From contig CAYFGP010000012.1 of the NCBI GenBank assembly GCA_964342385.1, positions 15,451 to 79,450 on the forward strand: 64,000 nucleotides of DNA, in the 5' to 3' direction. This DNA comes from Oceanospirillum sp964342385 (lineage in GTDB: Bacteria > Pseudomonadota > Gammaproteobacteria > Pseudomonadales > Halomonadaceae). The notes beneath the pieces were generated by a model. The model was not told the DNA's origin, ran no database searches, and was given only the letters and a program-made list of their open reading frames with translations. Shown here one piece after another: positions 1 through 7,534 of the stretch (positions within the stretch are counted from its first letter, which is position 1; each line of letters opens with the position of its first letter). Made by a program: the position numbers and the translations under genes.

Positions 1-2
1 CC

Positions 3-677
3 GAGATGTTGGGTTATCTGCGCGGTTACGATAATGCCGCTCAGTTTCGGGCACTGGGTTGTAATACCTGGAACGCCAATGCCAATGAAAATGAAGCCTG
101 GCTGAACAACCCTTACCGCAAAGGTGAGGATGATATGGGCCGGGTGTATGGTGTGCAGGGGCGTTCCTGGGCCACTACCGATGGCAAACATATTGATCAG
201 TTGCGTAAGGTAGTGAATAACCTGAGTCAGGGCATTGATGACCGTGGTGAGATTGTCACTTTTTATAACCCTGGTGAGTTCCATATGGGCTGTCTGCGCC
301 CGTGCATGCATACCCATCAGTTCTCTCTGTTGGGTGGCAAACTGTATCTGAACAGTATTCAGCGCAGCGCCGATGTGCCGTTAGGGGTCAACTTTAACCA
401 GTGCCAGGTGTTTGTCCTGCTGGCGTTGATGGCGCAGATTACTGGCCATAAACCGGGGCGGGCCTACCACAAGCTGATCAATGCTCATATTTATGAAGAT
501 CAGCTGGAACTGATGCGTGATGTACAGCTGAAGCGTGAGCCTTTCCCATCACCTCAGTTAAAGATCAACCCGGATATTAAATCACTGGAAGATCTGGAAA
601 CCTGGGTGACATTGGATGACTTTGAATTGGAAGGTTATCAGCATCATGATCCGATTCAGTACCCATTTTCGGTATAG
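3..677 (+). CDS. thyA: Thymidylate synthase, 5'-truncated by the window edge
   Basis: Makes dTMP from dUMP using methylenetetrahydrofolate as one-carbon donor and reductant, in the cytoplasm. Only the C-terminal 224 residues are present, and the frame is open at the left edge. Visible family motifs are the active-site cysteine in LRPCMHTHQFSL, the RSADVPLGVNFN segment that matches the RSxDxxLGxxFN dUMP-binding block, and the C-terminal DPIQYPFSV tail. In Escherichia coli the catalytic stretch reads LAPCHAFFQFYV, so this belongs to a divergent ThyA subgroup rather than the enteric one. It sits just upstream of folA, whose product regenerates the tetrahydrofolate that ThyA oxidises, a common bacterial pairing. 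The N-terminal part with the start lies outside the window. Confidence 0.95.
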   Translation, partial: EMLGYLRGYDNAAQFRALGCNTWNANANENEAWLNNPYRKGEDDMGRVYGVQGRSWATTDGKHIDQLRKVVNNLSQGIDDRGEIVTFYNPGEFHMGCLRPCMHTHQFSLLGGKLYLNSIQRSADVPLGVNFNQCQVFVLLALMAQITGHKPGRAYHKLINAHIYEDQLELMRDVQLKREPFPSPQLKINPDIKSLEDLETWVTLDDFELEGYQHHDPIQYPFSV

Positions 678-711
678 TCGTCGTTAAGTTGCTCCGCGTA
701 TCTTTAAGGTA

Positions 712-828
712 ATGCCAAAAGATGATCGTGGTAAAAAGGATAGCGGTAAAAAGAATCGCGATAAAAAGAATAGTGGCAAAGTAATCGCCACGAGCGAAAG
801 AATAGTAGCCGTGTGTTTCAGTGAATAA
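712..828 (+). CDS. Possible 38-aa lysine-rich mini-ORF built on a 15-bp tandem repeat
   Basis: An ATG-initiated frame of 38 codons fills most of the thyA-folA gap. Residues 7-22 are made of near-repeats GKKDS, GKKNR and DKKNS, encoded by a 15-bp unit that occurs four times (the last copy degenerate). An AAGG sits only two bases before the ATG, so the ribosome site is poorly spaced. It could be a real small basic protein or just a repeat-expanded spacer that happens to stay open. No family is recognised. Confidence 0.2.
   Translation: MPKDDRGKKDSGKKNRDKKNSGKVIATSERIVAVCFSE
730..789 (+). repeat. 15-bp tandem repeat, four copies
   Basis: Copies start at 730, 745, 760 and 775. The first three follow the pattern GRT-AAAAAG-RAT-MGY and the fourth has diverged. 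The purine-rich unit is a whole number of codons, so copy-number change would not shift a frame passing through it. Confidence 0.7.
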
Positions 829-858
829 GCACATGCTTTGAGAAGAGATAGAAGATAG

Positions 859-1383
859 ATGGCGTCATTAGAGCTGGATACCCCGGTTGCCCTGATCTGG
901 GCTATGGCTGAAAACCGAGTAATCGGTGTTGATAATAAACTTCCATGGTATCTACCCAAGGATCTGCAGTTTTTTAAACAGTGTACCTGGGCTAAACCTG
1001 TGATTATGGGGCGTAAAACCCATGAGTCTATTGGCCGTCCTCTGCCTGGGCGTACTAATATAATTGTGACCCGTGACACGTCTTTTACAGCAGAAGGTTG
1101 TAAAGTCGTACATTCACTGCAGGAAGCGCTGGAGCTGGCTGATCAGTGTTGCCTGATTGATGGCGGCGAAGAGATTGTTGTCATGGGCGGTGCTGAGATC
1201 TATCAGCAGGCGCTGCCCTATGCGAATAAACTTTATATCACTCGCGTGCATGCTGAAGTGGAAGGGGATGCGTATTTCCCAGAGTTTGATCTGTCAGCCT
1301 GGAAAGAAGTGTCTCATCAGCATTGTCCAAAGGAAGGCACGGGTGAATATGACTATGGTTTCTATGTTTATCAGCCTGCTTGA
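859..1383 (+). CDS. folA: Dihydrofolate reductase
   Basis: Reduces dihydrofolate to tetrahydrofolate with NADPH in the cytoplasm, closing the cycle opened by ThyA. The 174-residue length is close to the usual 160-175. Visible motifs are the N-terminal strand and Met20-loop region (ALIWAMAENRVIGVDNKLPW), the catalytic acidic residue in LPKDLQFF (the equivalent of E. coli Asp27), the NADPH-binding VIMGRKTHESIGRPLPGR block, and VMGGAEIYQQAL near the C-terminus. A purine-rich AGAAGAGATAG stretch precedes the ATG and may serve as ribosome site. The gene lies about 180 bp after thyA on the same strand. Confidence 0.96.
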   Translation: MASLELDTPVALIWAMAENRVIGVDNKLPWYLPKDLQFFKQCTWAKPVIMGRKTHESIGRPLPGRTNIIVTRDTSFTAEGCKVVHSLQEALELADQCCLIDGGEEIVVMGGAEIYQQALPYANKLYITRVHAEVEGDAYFPEFDLSAWKEVSHQHCPKEGTGEYDYGFYVYQPA

Positions 1384-1459
1384 TAGCTCTTTACAGCGTG
1401 TCTAGAGCGCAGGATACTTAGCGTAATTGACCGCAAGACATAAGGATCGGATAGAGCCT

Positions 1460-2341
1460 ATGGGGAATGATGTAGCCAAAACAACACTGGATCAGCTGTT
1501 TGATCAGGTTTTTGTGCGTGCTCAGAGTAGTATGAATACTATGAAGCAGCAGCGTCAGCAGCTGGAAGCGCTTACACAGGAAAACCAGGGTTTATTGGGT
1601 GCTCAATCGCAGCTGGAAGCAGAGAAACAAGCCCTTGCGCAACAGATTGCAGATCTGCAGCAGCAGTTGGCTGAAGCTCAGCAGCAACAGGATTCGAGCC
1701 AAGGTCTGGAAGAAGCTAATTGCAGTTTACAAGAGGCTAATCGCGGACTGGAGGAAGAGAACCAGCGTTTGTTGGCAGATAATCAGACGTTGTCAGAGCG
1801 CTTGGGTAGCCTGCAAGGGCGTATTAAAGAGATCGCTCGTGGTTCTCTACTGGATAGCTCTGAAGCTTTGTTAGCGATGATTCGGGAAAGCATGCAGGAT
1901 GATGAACAGCCTGTTGAAGCGGTAGCTGAGTCGGAACCAGAAGAGCCATTACCAGAAAAGTTCTCTGCTAAGGATATTCTGGATCAGTGGTGCAAGCGTT
2001 ACCCCAAAGCATTTTCCAACCCCTGTATGCAGCCGTTAAAAATCGGTATCCATGAAGATCTCGCTGCCAGTGAAAAACTGCCAGATCACTGGATTCGCCG
2101 TGCTTTAGCAGGCTATGTGCGTAGCCCTCGTTACCTGCGTTTGTTAAAAGCCGGTGCGGTGCGTTTGGACCTGAGTGGCAATAATGCAGGCTTTATTACG
2201 GAAGAAGAAGCCCAGCACGCAGCTGAACAGCTGGAAGATCGACGTGTACAACGCCAGCAGAAAGAGCAGGCGCATCGAGAGAAAGAGGAAAACCGTCGCT
2301 TAAACTCTAAGTTAGCTCAGTTGGTGAACAAACATACCTGA
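1460..2341 (+). CDS. Coiled-coil protein with C-terminal ProQ/FinO RNA-binding domain
   Basis: About 293 residues. Residues ~25-140 form a long Gln/Glu/Leu-rich heptad region (LEALTQENQG, LEEENQRLLADNQTL), a predicted coiled coil. Residues ~165-255 match the ProQ/FinO RNA-chaperone fold: WCKRYPKAF, PLKIGIHEDL, RRALAGYVRSPRYL and LKAGAVRLDLSGN align with the ProQ blocks around LFPKCFS, RPLKIGIFQDL, YTSSWRYL and KPGAVRVDLDGN. A charged Arg/Gln/Glu tail follows. In E. coli ProQ the FinO domain is N-terminal, so the order here is reversed. A TTG start at 1427 is possible, but ATG at 1460 follows GGATAGAG at better spacing. A role as sRNA/mRNA chaperone is inferred from the domain; partners are unknown. 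Confidence 0.8.
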   Translation: MGNDVAKTTLDQLFDQVFVRAQSSMNTMKQQRQQLEALTQENQGLLGAQSQLEAEKQALAQQIADLQQQLAEAQQQQDSSQGLEEANCSLQEANRGLEEENQRLLADNQTLSERLGSLQGRIKEIARGSLLDSSEALLAMIRESMQDDEQPVEAVAESEPEEPLPEKFSAKDILDQWCKRYPKAFSNPCMQPLKIGIHEDLAASEKLPDHWIRRALAGYVRSPRYLRLLKAGAVRLDLSGNNAGFITEEEAQHAAEQLEDRRVQRQQKEQAHREKEENRRLNSKLAQLVNKHT

Positions 2342-2404
2342 TAAGGCTGTGTTGAGTGAACAGTGGCTGGGTATTATCGTGATATAGGTACTGAGTTAGC
2401 CAAC

Positions 2405-3130
2405 TCAGTACCAGAGTTCCAGATGATGACTGACTACGGCTTGAAGTACATCCGTACGAGTAATAAGCCCCATTAACTGGTCTTTGTCTGTAACCACCGG
2501 TAGTGCGGATAGTTTTTGTTCATGCATCACACTGGCCAGATCCAGTACCTCGGTATCTGGGCTCACGGTCAGCAATTTTCGGTTGATCAGTGTACCCAGC
2601 ATCACCTGATCGGGTGAGCGATCAGCCAGATCGATATGGCCCACACCAGACGTAGCCTTCAGAATATCTTTATCTGTCACCATACCTAACAAAGCACCTC
2701 GACGGTTTTGTAGTACGAGGTGACTGACTCCGTGTTGGGTCAGCAGTTGCCAACCATCCTGAATGCTGGCATCAAAGTCCGCAGTAATAACAGGCTGAGT
2801 CATAATCATACGGGCGGATACCCGTGGTCTTTGTCCAACGGCCACCTGTTTGGTGTTGTTATAAGCGTTCAGGGCTTTCTGTGAACGATCCATTGGATTG
2901 GGCTGGGGTGGAGGCGGTTCGCCTGCCGCTTCGCGGTTTTGGTGCAAACGGCGCTGAATTTGCTCGAAAGGTTGCTCAGCAACCCGTTCCAGGTGACTGC
3001 TATCGCTGTCGGTATCTGCTGAGCGTCGACTGGCACTGGGCTGTTCCAAAGCAGTGACACTCCGGCGTCCCAGAAGCGCTTTACGAGGCGTTTGGATACG
3101 CATGCCCTGTTCATAAACCGCAAAAACCAT
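2405..3130 (-). CDS. CBS-domain pair protein
   Basis: 241 residues. The N-terminal ~105 residues are polar, proline- and arginine-rich and probably disordered (PPPPQPNP). Residues ~108-238 hold two CBS motifs: SARMIMTQPVITADFDASIQDG...GMVTDKDIL and LINRKLLTVSPDTEVLDLA...GLITRTDVL. Paired CBS modules usually bind adenosyl ligands (AMP, ATP, SAM) and act as regulators; no catalytic domain is attached, so the controlled partner is unknown. GGAGAAGG precedes the ATG on the minus strand. It converges on the ProQ-like gene with a ~60-bp gap. Confidence 0.8.
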   Translation of the reverse strand: MVFAVYEQGMRIQTPRKALLGRRSVTALEQPSASRRSADTDSDSSHLERVAEQPFEQIQRRLHQNREAAGEPPPPQPNPMDRSQKALNAYNNTKQVAVGQRPRVSARMIMTQPVITADFDASIQDGWQLLTQHGVSHLVLQNRRGALLGMVTDKDILKATSGVGHIDLADRSPDQVMLGTLINRKLLTVSPDTEVLDLASVMHEQKLSALPVVTDKDQLMGLITRTDVLQAVVSHHLELWY

Positions 3131-3594
3131 AACCTTCTCCGCTTGCTTCTCTCGGATACAGATCTAAAACAAGCCATTTAAATGTTACCGGTAAAAACCG
3201 ATAACCAAGCTGTTGTTTAGACTCTGTTGTGTAGGTGCTTAGTATTCTATATCGGCACCGTTAACCCGAGATTTACCTCTTTAGGGCAAATTGTGACATT
3301 TTGTTAACGTGACCGGTGCCATATTTTGGCCTAATGCTGCGCTTTTTTCACTCAGCTTTTGATCGAGTTTAAATCGTGCTTATGGCTTAGAGGCTGAGTG
3401 ATGGAAAAAGATCCCTGCTTAACTCAAAGGAGCTCAGCATCAGGCATTCACTAGCGATTACTATAACTTCTACCCAGATCAAGCTAAACCGGTTTTCATC
3501 TATAAAGCGCTCTCTGCGCTCATAACGTCACAACTTTTCAGGATGCAAGCACGATAGACCGAATGGCTAGGTTTAATCGCCTAAAGCAGAGCAA
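3131..3594. other. Non-coding spacer with an inverted repeat
   Basis: No convincing ORF. The clearest structure is an inverted repeat, CACTCAGC at 3349-3356 and GCTGAGTG at 3393-3400, with T-rich and A-rich flanks that lengthen the pairing. It may hold the promoter of the CBS-domain gene, reading leftwards. No recognised regulator site. Confidence 0.4.
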
Positions 3595-3834
3595 CTAAAG
3601 TGAGCCTTCGTCTAAAAAGGCGAAGGTTAAGAAGCAGCAGAACAAGCCCAGAATTGTGAGAAAGGCGGGAACAGGGTAGCTCAGAGCGATTAAACCACTA
3701 CCAATCCATAGATCTTTAATACGGTTTTTACGAACCTGATAACGACGAGTAAAACCGCGACGGTAGAAGTGGTCTTTATCTGGGGTTTTATTGCGCATCC
3801 ATGGCAGGATAAACCAGTCTGATAGTCGTTTCAT
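3595..3834 (-). CDS. Small membrane protein, unknown function
   Basis: 79 residues: a basic N-terminal half (FYRRGFTRRYQVRKNRIKDLW) followed by ~28 hydrophobic residues (SGLIALSYPVPAFLTILGLFCCFLTFAF) that could form one long or two short membrane segments, then an acidic end (LDEGSL). The positive-inside rule would place the N-terminus in the cytoplasm. The strong AGGAGG four bases before the ATG supports translation. Not recognised as a named family; monocistronic. Confidence 0.6.
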   Translation of the reverse strand: MKRLSDWFILPWMRNKTPDKDHFYRRGFTRRYQVRKNRIKDLWIGSGLIALSYPVPAFLTILGLFCCFLTFAFLDEGSL

Positions 3835-4233
3835 AAGGCCTCCTGAAGGATAAAGTGACCGTGATGTTTATAAAACTGTGGAGCAGATCATATTAGTTTA
3901 ACACTCTTATGGCGGTAGGAAATATTTCTGGGTTATGGGGAAAGATAGGTGTAAATATTTATTTACAAAAAGAGCTTTGCTGTTATTCAGCTAAAGGTGA
4001 CGAATACCTTGCTCAAGGCGGCTCTATAACAGGCTGTATTGTTTGGATGGTCAATCGATTGCACCTAATTTGTCGCGATATTTGGGTTTTTTACTGAGGT
4101 CGGGTCGCATCAGCGGAAAAACGAGTCTCATTAGAGCAGGACACAGGCTGGACGACCCGGTGTAATTACTTTATAACTTTGGTCTAATGCTGGAAATCTA
4201 AAGTATAAATACTAATTATCTGGAAGCGCCTTA
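3835..4233. other. Spacer upstream of the amino-acid ABC importer
   Basis: A 62-codon frame at 3909-4097 has no supporting features. A GGTCGGGTCG / CGACCCGG inverted pair brackets about 4099-4161. A TATAAA at about 4204-4209 could be the -10 of the importer, but no good -35 is visible. This region probably carries the promoter for the gene starting at 4234. Confidence 0.35.
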
Positions 4234-5007
4234 ATGTCTGACGCGCCTGTTGCTCTGGAAATCAGAGACCTGCACAAAAGTTACGGTTCACTGGAAGTTC
4301 TGAAAGGTATCTCCCTGCAAGCTCGGGATGGAGATGTGATCTCTATTCTTGGCTCCAGTGGTTCGGGAAAAAGTACCTTCCTTCGCTGCATCAATCTGTT
4401 GGAGTCACCTTCACAGGGTACCATTGAGATGGCCGGTGAAGAGCTGCGTTTAAAGCCAGGTAAAGATGGTGCTTTGGAAGCGGCTGACCAGAAACAGCTG
4501 GAGCGTATGCGTGCGGGAATTGGTTTTGTATTTCAGAACTTTAATCTCTGGCCCCATATGACCATTCTGGAAAATATCATCGAAGCGCCAGTGCATGTAC
4601 TGAAGCGCAGTAAAGATGAAGCCATTGCCCGTGCGGAAGAGCTGCTGAAAAAGGTTGGCCTGTTTGAGAAGCGCCATAACTACCCCAGTCAGCTGTCTGG
4701 TGGTCAACAGCAGCGTGTCGCCATTGCTCGTACGCTGGCCATGGACCCGCAGGTATTGCTGTTTGATGAACCGACCTCGGCGTTGGATCCAGAGTTAGTG
4801 AATGAAGTGTTAAGTGTGATGCGTGATCTGGCGGCGGAAGGTCGTACCATGTTGATCGTGACGCATGAGATGCGTTTTGCCCGTGATGTGTCATCACAAA
4901 TTGTCTTCCTGCATCAGGGTAGGGTCGAAGAGATAGGTCCGCCTGAGCAAGTGTTTGGCAATCCGACATCGGAGCGCTGCCGGGAATTCCTGAGTAGTCA
5001 CCTGTAA
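4234..5007 (+). CDS. Polar/basic amino-acid ABC transporter, ATP-binding subunit
   Basis: Cytoplasmic ATPase of a PAAT-family importer (HisP/ArtP/AotP type), 257 residues. Walker A GSSGSGKST at ~residues 39-47, Q-loop in FVFQNFNLWPHMT, signature LSGGQQQRVAIARTLAMDP, Walker B LLFDEPTSALDPE and switch histidine in IVTHEM are all intact. It is the first gene of an importer cluster: ATPase, binding protein, two permeases. The ~130-bp gap before the binding-protein gene and that gene's strong ribosome site suggest a separate expression level. Family assignment is secure; the substrate (Arg, His, Lys or Orn) is inferred. Confidence 0.93.
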   Translation: MSDAPVALEIRDLHKSYGSLEVLKGISLQARDGDVISILGSSGSGKSTFLRCINLLESPSQGTIEMAGEELRLKPGKDGALEAADQKQLERMRAGIGFVFQNFNLWPHMTILENIIEAPVHVLKRSKDEAIARAEELLKKVGLFEKRHNYPSQLSGGQQQRVAIARTLAMDPQVLLFDEPTSALDPELVNEVLSVMRDLAAEGRTMLIVTHEMRFARDVSSQIVFLHQGRVEEIGPPEQVFGNPTSERCREFLSSHL

Positions 5008-5140
5008 GGTTGCGATAAACACAAAGAGTAAGCACGAACTAAGCTTAAAGCCGTGAAACAAAAGCTTTTAGAGCAAGAATTACTTTTGTTTTGCTGTGAA
5101 CTAAACCAATAAAAAAAATCATCCCATAGAGGACACAACA

Positions 5141-5890
5141 ATGAGTCTGAAAAAAGCACTGGCTACTGCAACTCTGGTTGCAGCAACGGTATCTGCTCCT
5201 TTTGCCCTGGCCGCTGATAAGGTACGTATTGCGACTGAGGGTGCTTATGCACCGTTCAACTTTATTGACGAATCCGGCAAGTTGAAGGGTTTTGATGTTG
5301 ATATCGCTAATGCACTGTGTGAGAAGATGAAGGCAGACTGCACCATCGTTGCTCAGGATTGGGATGGTATTATCCCTGGTCTGATGGCGCGTAAGTACGA
5401 TGCCATTATCGCCAGTATGTCGATTACGCCAGAGCGTAGCCGCGTAGTGGATTTCTCTGAGCCTTACTACTCCAACAGCCTGATTTTTGTTGCACCTAAG
5501 AGCAGCAAGTTCAGTCCAGCTGCAGTGAAAGGCAAGGTGATTGGTGCGCAGCGTGCTACCATCGCCGGTCAGTACCTGGAAGATAACCTGTCCAGCAAGG
5601 TAACGGTAAAACTGTACGATACGCAGGACAACGCATACCTGGATCTGTCTTCCGGTCGTCTGGATGCTATCGTATCCGACCAGCTGCCAGCGTACGATTG
5701 GCTGCGTTCTAAAGAAGGCCAGGCGTTTGAGTTCAAAGGTGAGAAGATCGATATCGATGATAAGATTGGCATCGCTGTGCGTAAGAACGACAAGCTGCGT
5801 GAGAAAATGAACAAGGCGCTGCAGGATATTCTGGCTGACGGTACTTACGATCGCATCAACGCCAAGTACTTCCCGTTCTCTATCTATTAA
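5141..5890 (+). CDS. Periplasmic amino-acid-binding protein (family 3, HisJ/LAO/AotJ type)
   Basis: Captures substrate in the periplasm and delivers it to the two permeases that follow. The 249 residues begin with a classical signal peptide ending near FALA|ADKVRI (cleavage ~24/25). The family 3 signature GFDVDIANALCEKM and DGIIPGLMARKYDAIIASMSIT, close to the histidine/lysine-arginine-ornithine binding proteins, are clear, as is the DFSEPYY block. Two cysteines about 8 apart in ALCEKMKADC match the disulfide of LAO-type proteins. A GAGGAC ribosome site precedes the ATG. A hairpin at 5918-5937 follows the stop codon. Confidence 0.93.
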   Translation: MSLKKALATATLVAATVSAPFALAADKVRIATEGAYAPFNFIDESGKLKGFDVDIANALCEKMKADCTIVAQDWDGIIPGLMARKYDAIIASMSITPERSRVVDFSEPYYSNSLIFVAPKSSKFSPAAVKGKVIGAQRATIAGQYLEDNLSSKVTVKLYDTQDNAYLDLSSGRLDAIVSDQLPAYDWLRSKEGQAFEFKGEKIDIDDKIGIAVRKNDKLREKMNKALQDILADGTYDRINAKYFPFSIY

Positions 5891-5917
5891 TCTGAACAGT
5901 TTACTGTTCAATCCGTG

Positions 5918-5937
5918 ATGGCCGCCTATGCGGCCAT
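5918..5937 (+). promoter_or_regulatory. Intercistronic hairpin between binding-protein and permease genes
   Basis: A perfect 8-bp stem, ATGGCCGC (5918-5925) and GCGGCCAT (5930-5937), with a CTAT loop and no following T-run. In ABC importers such structures commonly protect the 3' end of the binding-protein mRNA and lower downstream expression. The upstream ATG at 5928 lies in this hairpin, which argues for the 5961 start of the next gene. Confidence 0.7.
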
Positions 5938-5960
5938 TGCTGTTTCAAACGGTGTCGTTT

Positions 5961-6650
5961 ATGGATCTGCAAGGTTTTGGTCATCTGCTGCTGGAAGGCG
6001 CCTGGGTGACCCTGCAATTGGCACTCTGCAGCCTGCTTTTTGGCCTGTTATTAGGTCTGGCAGGGGCTGCGGCCAAGATGTCCTCCTCTAAAATTGCCAA
6101 TGCCATCGGTAATGGCTACACCCTGTTTGTCCGGGGTATGCCTGAGCTGTTGCTGGTATTGACCATCTTTTTTGGTTCGTCCGCGTTGCTGATGGCGATT
6201 GCCAGTCTGTTTGGCTATGACGAATATATTGAACTCAGCCCCTTTGTGGCCGGTGTTGCTGCTTTGAGTATCGCTTTTGGTGCCTATGCAACCGAGGTGT
6301 TCCGTAGTGCGCTACAGGAGATACCCAAAGGTCAACGGGAAGCCGCAGTGGCGCTGGGTATGACAGGGTTTCAGACCTTCCGTCGTATTATCCTGCCTCA
6401 GGTTTGGCGTTTAGCCCTGCCGGGTCTGGGTAACCTGTTTCTGGTATTACTGAAAGACACTGCACTGGTATCGGTGATCGGTTTGAATGAGCTGATGCGT
6501 CAGGCCTCGGTGGCGGTGGGTTACACCAAAGAGCCGTTTACCTTCTATCTGGCCGCAGCTGTGGTTTATCTGCTGCTGACCTGTATCTCCATGGGCGGTT
6601 TATACCTGTTGGAGCGTCATGCGAATCGTGGTTATCGGGGAGCACGCTAA
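5961..6650 (+). CDS. Amino-acid ABC transporter permease (HisQ/AotQ type)
   Basis: Inner-membrane permease of ~229 residues, predicted five transmembrane segments. The PAAT permease features are present: GAWVTLQLALCSLLFGLLLGL near the N-terminus and the EAA loop AYATEVFRSALQEIPKGQREAAVALGM that docks the ATPase. ATG 5961 is preferred because an earlier in-frame ATG (5928) sits in the intercistronic hairpin and adds residues not expected in the family. Its TAA overlaps the ATG of the next permease (TAATG), so the two are translationally coupled. Confidence 0.9.
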   Translation: MDLQGFGHLLLEGAWVTLQLALCSLLFGLLLGLAGAAAKMSSSKIANAIGNGYTLFVRGMPELLLVLTIFFGSSALLMAIASLFGYDEYIELSPFVAGVAALSIAFGAYATEVFRSALQEIPKGQREAAVALGMTGFQTFRRIILPQVWRLALPGLGNLFLVLLKDTALVSVIGLNELMRQASVAVGYTKEPFTFYLAAAVVYLLLTCISMGGLYLLERHANRGYRGAR

Positions 6651-7375
6651 TGAACTGGTCATGGGATGTAATTTTAGAAAACCTGCCCAAGCTGATTGAT
6701 GGTGCCTGGCTGACCTTGGAGCTGGTGGTGATCTCCGGTTTGATCGGTGTGATGCTATCCTTGCCATTGGCGCTGATGCGGGTGTCTAAACGCCGTTGGG
6801 TGCAGGCATTTCCGTTTGCCTATATTTTCTTTTTCCGTGGTACACCGCTGCTGATACAGATCTTTCTGGTCTACTACGGTGCATCGCAGTTTGATGTCAT
6901 TAAAGAATCGGCGCTATGGCCGATCCTGCGTGAGCCTTACTGGTGTGCGATTATCACCTTTGCTCTGCATACGGCAGCTTATATTGCCGAGCTGCTGCGA
7001 GGGGCAATTCAGTCGATTCCGAAAGGTGAGCTGGAAGCCGGTAAGGCGCTGGGTATGAGTTACCCGCTGATGCTGCGTCGTATTATTCTGCCCCGTGCCT
7101 TCGGTATTATGATGCCATCTTACGGTAACGAAGTGATTCTGATGCTGAAGGGCAGTGCGCTAGCCAGTACCATCACTTTGCTGGATCTGACCGGTATGGC
7201 GCGTACGGTCATTGCCCGGACTTATACGCCGCTGGAGATTTTCCTGGCAGCGGGCGTGATCTATCTGATTATCAGTGCGGTGATTATTGGCTTGTTCCGC
7301 TTGCTGGAGCGCCGTTTTAATCGTCATCAGCATTGGCCCAATGAGAAACCAAAAGATCTGGATGCTCAGTTGTAA
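6650..7375 (+). CDS. Amino-acid ABC transporter permease (HisM/AotM type)
   Basis: Second permease subunit, 241 residues, forming the heterodimeric channel with the preceding product. Motifs: GAWLTLELVVISGLIGVML, FFFRGTPLLIQIFLVYYG and the EAA loop AYIAELLRGAIQSIPKGELEAGKALGM. The FFFRGTPLL segment is typical of HisM-type subunits. It overlaps the upstream gene by one base. A strong bidirectional terminator lies downstream and ends the importer operon. Confidence 0.92.
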   Translation: MNWSWDVILENLPKLIDGAWLTLELVVISGLIGVMLSLPLALMRVSKRRWVQAFPFAYIFFFRGTPLLIQIFLVYYGASQFDVIKESALWPILREPYWCAIITFALHTAAYIAELLRGAIQSIPKGELEAGKALGMSYPLMLRRIILPRAFGIMMPSYGNEVILMLKGSALASTITLLDLTGMARTVIARTYTPLEIFLAAGVIYLIISAVIIGLFRLLERRFNRHQHWPNEKPKDLDAQL

Positions 7376-7441
7376 GTACTAAGGGTTATGCTGATCCAAG
7401 ACTGATATCTTGTTAGTGTGATGTCCGTGCAATAAAAACAT

Positions 7442-7495
7442 AAAAATCCCCGTGTTTTCTGATCAATCCGATACTGAGATCACGGGGATTTTTTT
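7442..7495. terminator. Bidirectional intrinsic terminator between importer and chemoreceptor genes
   Basis: AAAAATCCCCGTG (7442-7454) pairs with CACGGGGATTTTT (7481-7493), giving T-runs on both strands. The convergent genes on each side fit a shared terminator. Confidence 0.85.
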
Positions 7496-7534
7496 ATATC
7501 TATCCCAGTGTATAAGAGTTAGAAGAGTAAAGAT

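Noticed and set aside
3909..4097. A 62-codon ORF before the ABC importer
   Set aside because: No ribosome site, no recognisable composition, probably chance in a spacer.
5045..5911. A 288-codon minus-strand frame opposite the amino-acid-binding protein gene
   Set aside because: The sense strand encodes a clear family 3 binding protein with signal peptide and ribosome site; the antisense translation matches nothing.
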